From Bacillota bacterium (GTDB lineage: Bacteria > Bacillota > Clostridia > Acetivibrionales > DSM-27016), in assembly GCA_023390115.1 (NCBI GenBank), contig JAEWDM010000009.1, forward strand, positions 7,326 to 71,325: a stretch of DNA of 64,000 nt, written 5' to 3'. Below, one piece after another: positions 26,449 through 35,200 of this stretch (position 1 is its first letter; every line of letters begins with the position of its first letter). Both the position numbers and the translations under genes were made by a program. The notes under the pieces were generated by a model. The model was not told where the DNA came from and made no database searches. It was given only the letters and a program-made list of their open reading frames with translations.

Positions 26449-27735
26449 TTAACGGCCTGGGGAGCCTGAACACTCCTTAATGGACAGCTCAGCCTTTGCA
26501 AACGCCTTGCAAAGCTGTTCTGTCAGGGCACATCTCTCATACCTGGATATCTTATCCATATTCGGGCTGAGAATGCTGTCCCCCCTTTTCCAGCCGTTAA
26601 ACAGCTTAATAATATTGTCCTTTGTTTTATTCACATCACTGCTGTCGGAAACCAGACCTGTGCAGGTATCCCGTACAAGATCCGCAGCCGCCCCGTTTTC
26701 CGGGACTACGGCCAGAATGGGACGTCCCGTCCTCATATATTCAAATATTTTTCCGAGGTAAAAGGCCTCTTCACCTGCACCTGCCACCAGAAGCAGGGCA
26801 TCCGACGACATTAGCTTCAATATGCTTTCCCTGTGCTTCATATAAGGAAAAACCTTTACGATGCCATGCAGGTCGAACCGGCTTATGAGACTGTTCAGTA
26901 TCTCACTGTTGAAGTGTCCCACCATATCTATACGGATCAGCTTTCTGTCCAGAAGCCCTTCATGCAGCAGCCGGCCTACCGCCTCTAAAAACATGTCAGG
27001 CTTTCTCCTGCCGTAAAGCAGGCCTGCATAGGTCACCGTAAAAACATCATTTTCAGGAGAAGCGTGAGAAATATCCTTAAAGTCCTCCTCATCATACCCA
27101 TTAGGTATGACAACAAACTTGTCCTTTAAAACGGGCCTGTCCTCCAGGAAATTTTTCATCATTATCGGGGTATTTGCAATGACACAATCGGCTTTTTCAA
27201 GTATTGAGTCTTCCATATTCCTTTCTATGGAGGTCCTTATAAAATTATATTTATAATCCCGGATATTAGGATTCTTTGTCCATTCGTCACGGAAATCGGC
27301 AACCCATGGTATACGGGGGAATTTCTTTTTTAAATACAGTCCCATAAGGTGAGAGCTGTAGGGATAAGATGTGGTATATATAAGATCTATGCCTTCCGCG
27401 GTAACTATGTCTGCCGCGGGCCGCTTGCTGAAAAGCTGCCACAGCCTTTCCCCGTCGGGGATTAAAACCTTTCTGTTTATTACCTTCCCCAAAAGCTTCA
27501 GTATGCCCGGGAGCTCCAGTAAGTTCCATGGATTAGTCCTGAAAATCCTGGTTTTTTCCGGTATATCCTTTAAAAGAGATTCATCCTTTAAAGCCATGCC
27601 TTTAATGTCTCTTGTTAAAACAACAGGCTCCCACCCGAATCTGTGAATATATTTTACAAACTTTGTAGTTCTCTGAACCCCGGAACCTCCCACAGGGGGA
27701 AATTGGTGTGCAATCATAAGCACCTTCTTATTCAT
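26449..27735 (-). CDS. GT4-like glycosyltransferase
   Basis: A 428-aa cytoplasmic or membrane-associated glycosyltransferase of the GT-B fold. The N-terminal domain begins with the typical VLMIAHQFPPVGGSGVQRTT, and the C-terminal donor-binding domain has VTYAGLLYGRRKPD, DALLLVAGAGEEAFYLGKIFEYM and PILAVVPENGAAADLV, resembling the GT4 acceptor-Glu region. AGAAGGAGT precedes the start. It lies 20 bp after the UDP-glucose dehydrogenase gene in the same direction, so a UDP-glucuronate-derived donor for a cell-surface polysaccharide is a reasonable guess. Acceptor and exact donor cannot be read from the sequence. Confidence 0.82.
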   Translation of the reverse strand: MNKKVLMIAHQFPPVGGSGVQRTTKFVKYIHRFGWEPVVLTRDIKGMALKDESLLKDIPEKTRIFRTNPWNLLELPGILKLLGKVINRKVLIPDGERLWQLFSKRPAADIVTAEGIDLIYTTSYPYSSHLMGLYLKKKFPRIPWVADFRDEWTKNPNIRDYKYNFIRTSIERNMEDSILEKADCVIANTPIMMKNFLEDRPVLKDKFVVIPNGYDEEDFKDISHASPENDVFTVTYAGLLYGRRKPDMFLEAVGRLLHEGLLDRKLIRIDMVGHFNSEILNSLISRFDLHGIVKVFPYMKHRESILKLMSSDALLLVAGAGEEAFYLGKIFEYMRTGRPILAVVPENGAAADLVRDTCTGLVSDSSDVNKTKDNIIKLFNGWKRGDSILSPNMDKISRYERCALTEQLCKAFAKAELSIKECSGSPGR

Positions 27736-27754
27736 AGCTACTCCTTCTGCAAAG

Positions 27755-29077
27755 TTATTGTCCTACTCCCATATATATAAAGCCCTTTTCCTCCATAAAG
27801 CTTCTTCTGTATATATTTCTGTAATCGAAGAAAGCAGGTGACTTTAAGCTGCTTTTAATTCTGCCTAAGTCCAGATTCCTGAACTGGTTCCACTCCGTTA
27901 TTATTATCAGAGCATCAGCACCGCTCACTGTGTCATATTCATCATGACAATATGTAATTTTGTCCTCAATATCTTTAAATATAAGCTTTGCTTCAGCCAT
28001 TGCCGCGGGGTCGTATACTCTAAAGGATGCGCCTGCTTCCGCAAGCCCCTTTATTATGGTGATTGAAGCGGAATCCCTCATGTCGTCTGTATTCTGCTTA
28101 AACGCCAGGCCGAGAATGGCAAGGACCTTATTGTCAAGCTCACCAAAATAATTCCGGACCTTTTCCACCATAAGGAGCTTATGCCTTTCATTTGCCAATA
28201 CAGTTGCTTCTACAAGAGAAATATTTGAGCCGTATTTTTTCCCCGTTTCCACCAGGGCTCTTGTGTCCTTGGGGAAACAGCTTCCCCCGTATCCCGGGCC
28301 GGGATTTAAAAACTTAGGGCCTATTCTGCCGTCACGTCCCATTGCCTTTGACACATCCTGAACATTTGCCCCAATTTTTTCACAGAGAGAGGCAATTTCA
28401 TTTATAAACGTTATTTTCATAGCAAGAAAAGCATTCGATGCATATTTTATTATCTCTGCAGTCTCAACACCTGTTTCTACAAAAGGGGTCTCATTGAGGT
28501 AGAGAACCCTGTAAACGTTTTTCATTATATCAACGGCTTTCTTCGATCTGCTGCCTATTACAATACGGTCGGGATGTGTGAAATCGTAAATAGCGGAGCC
28601 CTCTCTTAAAAATTCGGGATTTGAAACAACATCAAACTCAAAATCCATATTTCTTTCCTTAAGCCTGTCGCGTATGAAATCCTCAACGGCTTTTCCTGTC
28701 CCCACGGGAACGGTGCTTTTATTTACTATAACCTTATATCCGTTTATATAGCTTGCGATATTTCCTGCAACCTCGTATACATATTTTAAATCAGCGCTTC
28801 CGTCTTCAGCAGGAGGAGTACCCACGGCAATAAAAATCACATCGGAATTTTCCACGGCGAATTTTATATCGGTAGTAAAAGCCAACCTCTTATAATATAC
28901 ATTTCGTTCAACTATAAAATTTAAGCTCGGCTCATAAATTGGAATAATACCCTCTTTAAGCTGCTTTATTTTTTGCTCGTTATTGTCGACGCAAATAACC
29001 TCCAGGCCAAAATCCGACAGGCATGCACCGGTTACAAGGCCCACATAGCCTGTACCTACTACTGCGATTTTATGCAT
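27755..29077 (-). CDS. ugd: UDP-glucose 6-dehydrogenase
   Basis: A 440-aa NAD-dependent enzyme oxidising UDP-glucose to UDP-glucuronate. It shows the Rossmann motif at the start (MHKIAVVGTGYVGLVTGACLS), the catalytic Cys in GYGGSCFPKDT, the conserved NPEFLREGSA and the C-terminal LAFKQNTDDMRDS. The ORF is open another 30 codons upstream, but AGGAGGG sits just before ATG 29077 and the Rossmann strand starts there. A consensus-like promoter precedes it and the glycosyltransferase follows at 20 bp, giving a two-gene operon. The related enzymes acting on UDP-ManNAc or GDP-mannose look similar; UDP-glucose is the likeliest substrate. Confidence 0.9.
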   Translation of the reverse strand: MHKIAVVGTGYVGLVTGACLSDFGLEVICVDNNEQKIKQLKEGIIPIYEPSLNFIVERNVYYKRLAFTTDIKFAVENSDVIFIAVGTPPAEDGSADLKYVYEVAGNIASYINGYKVIVNKSTVPVGTGKAVEDFIRDRLKERNMDFEFDVVSNPEFLREGSAIYDFTHPDRIVIGSRSKKAVDIMKNVYRVLYLNETPFVETGVETAEIIKYASNAFLAMKITFINEIASLCEKIGANVQDVSKAMGRDGRIGPKFLNPGPGYGGSCFPKDTRALVETGKKYGSNISLVEATVLANERHKLLMVEKVRNYFGELDNKVLAILGLAFKQNTDDMRDSASITIIKGLAEAGASFRVYDPAAMAEAKLIFKDIEDKITYCHDEYDTVSGADALIIITEWNQFRNLDLGRIKSSLKSPAFFDYRNIYRRSFMEEKGFIYMGVGQ

Positions 29078-29157
29078 TTTACTTCCCTCCTGATACAAAT
29101 ACTGATAATCAGAATATTTTTTAAAAGCTATTTTTGCTAAAAAGCTATTACCGATTA

Positions 29158-29186
29158 AATTTACCATGCTATATATTTCATGTCAA
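29158..29186 (-). promoter_or_regulatory. Sigma-A promoter of the ugd operon
   Basis: On the minus strand a TTGACA (29181-29186) and TAAATT (29158-29163) are separated by exactly 17 bp. Transcription would start near 29151, about 75 nt before the ugd start codon. Confidence 0.65.
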
Positions 29187-29189
29187 TAA

Positions 29190-29231
29190 AAAGTATATGA
29201 AGCCTTTAAACACACAAGCTTCATATACTTT
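29190..29231 (-). terminator. Rho-independent terminator of the small minus-strand gene
   Basis: A perfect 14-bp stem (29190-29203 and 29218-29231, AAGTATATGAAGC core) with a 14-nt loop. Read on the minus strand it is followed by a T-run (CTTTTTATTG). It lies 41 bp beyond the stop codon of the small gene and just before the ugd promoter. Confidence 0.75.
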
Positions 29232-29272
29232 ATGAACGTGCAATAATATGTCCATGTGAAGGAAGGACGGCA

Positions 29273-29446
29273 TTAAGCGGTTTCCTGCAGGTGCTGCATG
29301 GACGGTATGTAATCTCTGTCAAATTTTTGAGTGCATAAATAATTAATAAGCATTTTATCACCAATGCTTAATTCACTTACGGCCTTTCTCTTTATAAGCT
29401 CATACAGAATTTCCCGGACAGTCACGGGATAGTCATTTAACTCCAT
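29273..29446 (-). CDS. Small protein of unknown function (57 aa)
   Basis: I do not recognise this family. The 57-residue product (MELNDYPVTVREILYELIKR ...) is hydrophilic, with a predicted helix (TVREILYELIKRKAV) and no transmembrane segment, signal peptide or Cys motif. Reasons to treat it as real: a GGTGAG-type ribosome binding site before ATG 29446, balanced coding-like composition and a dedicated intrinsic terminator downstream. A GTG at 29455 is an alternative start, adding three residues. Confidence 0.55.
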   Translation of the reverse strand: MELNDYPVTVREILYELIKRKAVSELSIGDKMLINYLCTQKFDRDYIPSMQHLQETA

Positions 29447-29455
29447 AGCCCTCAC

Positions 29456-30024
29456 CCCGTATTTTAAGTGTACTAATTAAATTATATCATATAAATATTA
29501 AACATATGTTTCAAATACATTACTTGAATGTAAACTTTTATTATGTAGAAACCATAAGTGCCACATGAAGCTTTTGCAGTTACTTATGCATTCCAGACAG
29601 ACGAGGCTTCATCTTGTAATTTCATAGCGTCAGCCATGCCTCTTTTGATTCTTCCCCAAGAGTCCCGGCAACCCCTGTTCCTTGTTTAAAAAATCCCATG
29701 AAAAATATTTCTGGAGAAAGTTGGCTCATGCTTTTGCCATAATATTTATATATTGACATATAACAAATGTTATTATAAAATTTTAACTGTTATTATAGAT
29801 AATGAGCAGTAAAACTAAATATTTTTTCCCCTAAAGGTTTATTATCTCATATTACCCTATAAAGACTTTTTTATAAAAGTCTTAAGTCTCAGCTAAGTTT
29901 TATATTGGGTTTTAGAGTGCTCACACTGTGAAGTGCGTTGACCTTGATTATAAATTATAAACTATACTAAAAGGCAATTGGGCTATTTTGTGCCTTTAGT
30001 GAAGAGAAAGGCATATTTATAAAA
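29456..30024 (+). other. Intergenic region with promoter and hairpin before biosynthetic locus 1
   Basis: About 570 bp without a supported gene. A consensus plus-strand promoter is present: TTGACA (29753-29758), 17-bp spacer, TAAAAT (29776-29781). It would give a leader of about 235 nt before the gene at 30025. In that leader a 9-bp perfect hairpin (AAGACTTTT/AAAAGTCTT, 29862-29883, 4-nt loop) could be regulatory. The upstream half shows only very short open frames on the minus strand and nothing recognisable. Confidence 0.55.
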
Positions 30025-30978
30025 ATGAAAACCCTAATTATAATTCCGGCCTTAATGTTTAAATATAGATTCTCGGCTCCTCTGGCTTGGTTATTTAGTA
30101 AGTATGTTAATCATGTACGCGGAATGTATTCATTTGAATTAAATAAAAGAATTGTAAAAGAGTATGATTCTTTTATTGTTGAATTGAATTGGTATATTGA
30201 ATTATTTGAATTTCAATTAATAGTTAAATACATTGGAAAGTATAATAAAGACGCGCAAATTCTTTTTGGAGACCAGTATTCCCAATTAAGGTATAAAGAG
30301 ATTTCCGACAGATATGAGGTGGATTATTTTACAAAGGGAGATGATGAGCTACCTGTGCAAATGTATCTGGATCGAAAAGATGTACATACTATTCCGAATA
30401 TGGTTGGACGTGATTTTGAGAATTCGATAACTTATGTTTTTACAGAAAAGGATTATGATAATATTGAATTTAATCTGGATTGGTTTCCTGATTATTCTAA
30501 ATATACTTATGCAAAACCTTCTGAAGAGCCTTGCCGTAGATATAAGCTTCCGTTGTCTCCGTACGGTAAATATCATATCCCTTCAATTATAGCGTCAAGA
30601 GGTGCCTGTGCTTCTGCACATAAAGGCTGTAAGAATTGTTTCGCATATCAGAAAGAAATAATGAATAAAATATTTAATCGTGGCTCTCTTGTAATTTCAA
30701 ATGAAACCTTAATTAAAATATTGAAAAAGCTGGATGACAAATTTGATCATGCCGCATTATTTATTAATTCAAAAGTTGATTATGATTTTAGCGGGCATTA
30801 CTTTAATTTGGATTGTACAATAGAAGTAGATTCCATGAATTCGTTAACTTCAATAAAAAAAATCTTACCTGCATTTAAAAAAACTATTTGGCATCTTTCG
30901 ATTTACGAAGAGGGCTTGTTAGTGGGAAATATAAGAAAGGTGAACCCTTATATAAGAGAAAAAGCATTAGAGCTGTGA
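30025..30978 (+). CDS. Degenerate radical-SAM/B12-binding-like protein
   Basis: A 317-aa protein I can place only by pattern. The first half resembles a cobalamin-binding-like Rossmann domain (ILFGDQYSQLR, YFTKGDDELPVQ fill the places of the usual GG..S and GE.E motifs), without the DxHxxG cobalamin signature. It is followed by ASRGACASAHKGCKNCFAYQ. The SRG and three Cys (195, 202, 205; CX6CX2C) echo the SRGCxxxCxxC start of B12-type radical SAM enzymes, but spacing is not the canonical CX3CX2C. The C-terminal part (about 110 residues) is too short for a full radical-SAM barrel. It heads the biosynthetic locus. It might bind an Fe-S cluster in a non-catalytic or accessory role; this is inference. 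Confidence 0.6.
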   Translation: MKTLIIIPALMFKYRFSAPLAWLFSKYVNHVRGMYSFELNKRIVKEYDSFIVELNWYIELFEFQLIVKYIGKYNKDAQILFGDQYSQLRYKEISDRYEVDYFTKGDDELPVQMYLDRKDVHTIPNMVGRDFENSITYVFTEKDYDNIEFNLDWFPDYSKYTYAKPSEEPCRRYKLPLSPYGKYHIPSIIASRGACASAHKGCKNCFAYQKEIMNKIFNRGSLVISNETLIKILKKLDDKFDHAALFINSKVDYDFSGHYFNLDCTIEVDSMNSLTSIKKILPAFKKTIWHLSIYEEGLLVGNIRKVNPYIREKALEL

Positions 30979-31021
30979 CAGGAATTCTGTGTTGAATAAA
31001 AAGGATAAATAGGTGAGCATA

Positions 31022-31846
31022 ATGGATAAAAATAATGTTAATTTTATAAAAGTGACTATATTTTATTTTAGCGGAACTGGTAATACAGCTTGGGCAGTGA
31101 ATAAATTAGCTGATAAACTTGGGAAATTGAATTATAAGGTCAAGCTGATGTCATGTGAATATGAGTGTAACATAAGCTTGGAAATAGATTCGTGTGATAT
31201 TGTCGGACTTGCTTTTCCAATTCATTCATCTTTTGCTCCATCATTATTCCAAAACTTTTTTGAGAAGCTACCTGCGTGCAGGGGTAAGGCGTTAATTGCA
31301 TTAACTACGGCAGCTATGACGGCAGGTGACGTTTTATGGCATGAATTAAAAAAATTACGGAATAGAGGATATATTCCGCTTGTGTTTAGTAATATAATAA
31401 TTGGAAATAATATGCATCTTCCTCTGTTAAGCCCTATTCCAGTAACCAAGTCAGATAGGCTTCGTAAAAATCTGGAGAAAGCGGATAAAAAAATTGATAA
31501 AATGGTTAATTATATAATAGAAAATACAAAACATATAGAAGGAACTAATATATTTGGACGGTTATTAGGAATAACACAAAGAAGCATTGCTGAAAAATTT
31601 GAATCATTAGCGTTTAAAGGGTTTTACGCAGATGAAAGCTGTATTAAATGCGGGTGGTGCGTAAATAATTGTCCCGTTAAAAATATACAAAAGGATGTCG
31701 GCGGAGTAAAATTTCTTAATAATTGTATGCTCTGTATGAGGTGTTATAGCTTTTGTCCTAATCAATCAATCCAATTGACAGAGAAAACAAAGGATACAAA
31801 AAGATATGAACGCTACAAAGGCCCTAAGGAATTAGAGCATGGCTAA
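31022..31846 (+). CDS. EFR1-type flavodoxin plus 2[4Fe-4S] ferredoxin protein
   Basis: A 274-aa electron carrier. An N-terminal flavodoxin-like domain (FYFSGTGNTAWAVNKLADKL, FMN phosphate loop; AFPIHSSFAP) is followed by a C-terminal bacterial ferredoxin domain with two clusters (CIKCGWCVNNCPV and CMLCMRCYSFCPN). This is the EFR1 (EF-hand-free ferrodoxin) arrangement common in anaerobes. I start at ATG 31022 with AGGTGA 5 nt upstream; GTG 31013 overlaps that site. Lying between two radical-SAM-like genes' loci, it is a plausible electron donor for the radical SAM enzyme at 40.2 kb, though general redox use is equally possible. Confidence 0.85.
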   Translation: MDKNNVNFIKVTIFYFSGTGNTAWAVNKLADKLGKLNYKVKLMSCEYECNISLEIDSCDIVGLAFPIHSSFAPSLFQNFFEKLPACRGKALIALTTAAMTAGDVLWHELKKLRNRGYIPLVFSNIIIGNNMHLPLLSPIPVTKSDRLRKNLEKADKKIDKMVNYIIENTKHIEGTNIFGRLLGITQRSIAEKFESLAFKGFYADESCIKCGWCVNNCPVKNIQKDVGGVKFLNNCMLCMRCYSFCPNQSIQLTEKTKDTKRYERYKGPKELEHG

Positions 31847-31854
31847 TATCCTAT

Positions 31855-31884
31855 AACAGGTTAAAAGCATGACCTTAACCTGTT
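31855..31884 (+). terminator. Probable terminator after the flavodoxin-ferredoxin gene
   Basis: A perfect 10-bp inverted repeat (AACAGGTTAA 31855-31864, TTAACCTGTT 31875-31884) with a 10-nt loop, 9 nt past the stop codon. The U-tract is weak, so termination may be partial. The remaining 400 bp up to the PKS gene has no supported gene but holds its own promoter. Confidence 0.55.
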
Positions 31885-32094
31885 CCTTAAGACTACAAGA
31901 TAAAACTTGCCTGATTTGACATTTCTTCATCAAGGTGTTCGGAAATAACAGAAAAAATTTTTTTACATCTCCTTCAAATCCGTCTTTTCCTGCTTAGCAT
32001 TATTCCGGTGCTTCTAAAAATTATCCCTAAAGGTATTGTTTTCTAAACTGGCATGGCGCTGTTAAAAAAATTTTATGCTTATATCTTCTAATTG

Positions 32095-32123
32095 TTGACA
32101 AATTATGAACATTATTATACAAT
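32095..32123 (+). promoter_or_regulatory. Sigma-A promoter of the FAAL-PKS gene
   Basis: TTGACA (32095-32100), 17-bp spacer, TACAAT (32118-32123): one mismatch from full consensus. It predicts a 5' leader of about 160 nt. No riboswitch fold is recognised in that leader. Confidence 0.75.
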
Positions 32124-32289
32124 TTTCGAAGGAAATGTTTTTATAACTTTAAAAAAATAGTAAATTAATGTAATTTAAGTATAGTAAAAAGAACAGCAGA
32201 TAAGAGAAGTTAAATCAAAAAGCTTTATCGTTTTTCGCAGAAAGATTGAATTCAGATATCTATGTATTTTTTGATTGGCGGTGATATGA

Positions 32290-35200
32290 TTGAAGACATT
32301 TCAGATCTTTTCACAAATACTCAAACAGCAAAGCTTAAATACAGTTAATGGGATTACATTTATTACCAATCAAGGAGATGCTTTTGTTAGCTATAAGAAA
32401 ATATATGCAAATGCATATGAGCTGACTGGTATTCTGAGAGAAAAGGGGATTAAGCGAAAGGATGAAATAATACTGCAGATAGATGAGCCGATAGAATTTA
32501 TTATTGGTTTTTGGGCATGTATTATTGGTGGGTTTATACCAGTTCCTGTTTCAGTTGGTAACAATCTGGAACACCGGTTAAAATTAATAAGAATATGGCA
32601 AACACTTAATAACCCATACTTATTATCATCATCAGAGGCTTATAAAAGAATAATTAAATTTGTAAGTGAAAACGGCTACAATGAAGTCAAAAATGATTTT
32701 GAAGGTAAAAGTATTATATTTGTTTACTCTAATTATGAGTGGGTAGAAGAAAAGTATGCTGACATTGACTTAGAACAAAATATACAACCAAGCGATATAG
32801 CATTTATTCAGTTCTCTTCCGGTTCCACAGGCATACCAAAAGGGGTAATTGTTACTCATGAAGGTTTGATAATTAATATAGAGTCAATAATTGACGGAAA
32901 TGAGACGACAGATAGAGATAGCTATCTAAGTTGGATGCCTTTAACACATGACATGGGATTAATAGGTTTACATCTTACGCCTTTATTCAAAGGTATAAAT
33001 CAATTTATAATGCCAACAAATTTATTTATAAGAAGACCTACTCTTTGGCTGGAAAAGTGTAGTGAATATAAAGTTACATTTACCGCATCTCCTAATTTTG
33101 GGTATAAGCATTTTTTAAGAGCTTTTGAGAACAAGGAAACATGCGGTCTGGATTTATCTTCTTTACGGCTGATATCTAATGGAGCAGAGCCCATATCCTT
33201 AAAGCTTTGCAATGAATTCTTAGATAAGATGAGTCCGTTTGGTCTGAAAAAAAGCTGTATGTTTCCTGTCTACGGTTTGGCGGAAGCCACATTAGCCGTT
33301 ACATTTCCTCCCGTTTATGAGTCAGTCCGTTCACTAACGGTTGATCGTTGCCATTTATTAGAAGGAGAACACATTGTGTTATGCAGGGATGGTGTTGACT
33401 TTGTAGATTTGGGATACCCGCTAAAGTGCAATGAACTGCGGATTACCGATGCTATGAATAATGGACTTGCTGATGAACACATTGGTTATGTTCAAATAAA
33501 AGGCAAGAATGTAACTGCGGGATACTATAATAACAAGGAGGCGACAGAGAGCTTAATACTGCCTGATGGTTGGCTAAATACCGGAGATATGGGTTTTGTT
33601 AAGGATGGAAGACTATACTTGACAGGAAGGGCTAAAGATATAATATTTATTAATGGTCAGAACTATTATTCCTACGATATTGAACGAATAGTTGAAGATA
33701 TACCGGGAGCTGAGACCGGGAAGGTAGTTGCTACAGGAATATTTGACCATGCAGTTGGAGAAGAAAATTTAGTTTTATTCGTAATGTTTAAGAAAAAAAA
33801 CAGTAAGGAATTTAAGCAACTATCATTAAAATTGTGTGAAAGAATAAGCGGTAGTATTGGCATAAAGATTGATAAAGTCGTATCGATTAAAAGTATTCCA
33901 AAGACAACCAGTGGAAAGGTACAGCGTTTTATGCTTAAAGAGCAGTATATAAATGGAATGCTTGATAGTTATACCTTTTCTCTTTCAGAGGAAGAGAAAG
34001 ACAAATGTATGGATAAATGTAAAGCAAGGCCTGATGACAAAGCTTATAAGAATAAAGGTTTAAATACAAAAACAATTGAGGAAACGGCATATGTAATAAA
34101 GAGCGAGATTGCAAGGCTGCTTAAAAGGCCATGTGAATCAATTGATTGCAATGTGCCTTTTTCAGAATATGGTATGGATTCTTTATGTGGAGAGCAATTA
34201 GCAGAAGCTTTAGAACAAAAGTTAGACAGACTGTTCTCACCGTGCTTAATATGGGATTATCCAACTGTAGAGTTGTTATCCCGGCATTTATCTGGAGAAG
34301 AATTAAACAACAAACCAGAGGCGGCTGATTTATGCAGTGATGAGCCCATTGCTGTTATAGGGATGGCATGCAGATTTCCTGGCGGAGCTAATAGTACGGA
34401 AAAATTTTGGACACAGCTTGCGAACGGTATTGATTCAATTTCTATTATGTCTGACAACAGGAAAAGCTTGATTTCGGAAAATCCTAATATCTTTTCTTTC
34501 AGAGGAGGGTTTGTCGACAATATAGACAAATTTGATCCTCAGTTTTTCTCAATTAGTCCCAAGGAAGCAGTGCGCATGGATCCCCAGCAGCGTATTTTAC
34601 TTGAAGTGGTTTGGGAAGCTTTAGAAAGCGGTGGAATACCAATAAGAAAAATAGAGGGGACAAGCGCAGGGGTTTTTATCGGTATTTCTAGCAACGACTA
34701 TAGCAAATTGTTGCTTGAGAATGAGGATGATTTAAATGTTTTCACCGGTACCGGCAATTCACATTCAATAGCAGCTAATAGAATATCGTATATTTTAAAT
34801 CTTAAGGGGCCAAGTATATCCGTTGATACTGCTTGTTCCTCATCTCTTGTAGCTGTTCACTATGCATGTGAAAGTATTAGAAGGGGCCAGTCTGAAATTG
34901 CTATTGCCGGCGGTGTTAATATAATTCTTTTAAATGAGATTAGTCAAGCTTTCTCAAATGCCAATATGTTGTCTCCTGACGGGAAGTGTAAAACATTTGA
35001 TAGTAGCGCAAACGGATATGTCAGAGGAGAGGGCTGCGGTGTAGTTATTCTAAAAAGATTTTCAAGTGCTCTTAAGGATAAAGATAATATCATAGCGGTA
35101 ATTAAAGGGTCAGCTGTTAATCAGGATGGAAAAAGCAATGGATTAACTGCACCTAGCGGACCTTCACAGAAGAGGGTAATTACTATGGCGTTAAACATGG

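Noticed and set aside
29560..29700. Short minus-strand frames with a plausible peptide (starting near 29699) possibly continued in another frame
   Set aside because: Only 25 codons before a stop, no ribosome binding site and no family resemblance; a frameshifted relic cannot be shown from this sequence alone.
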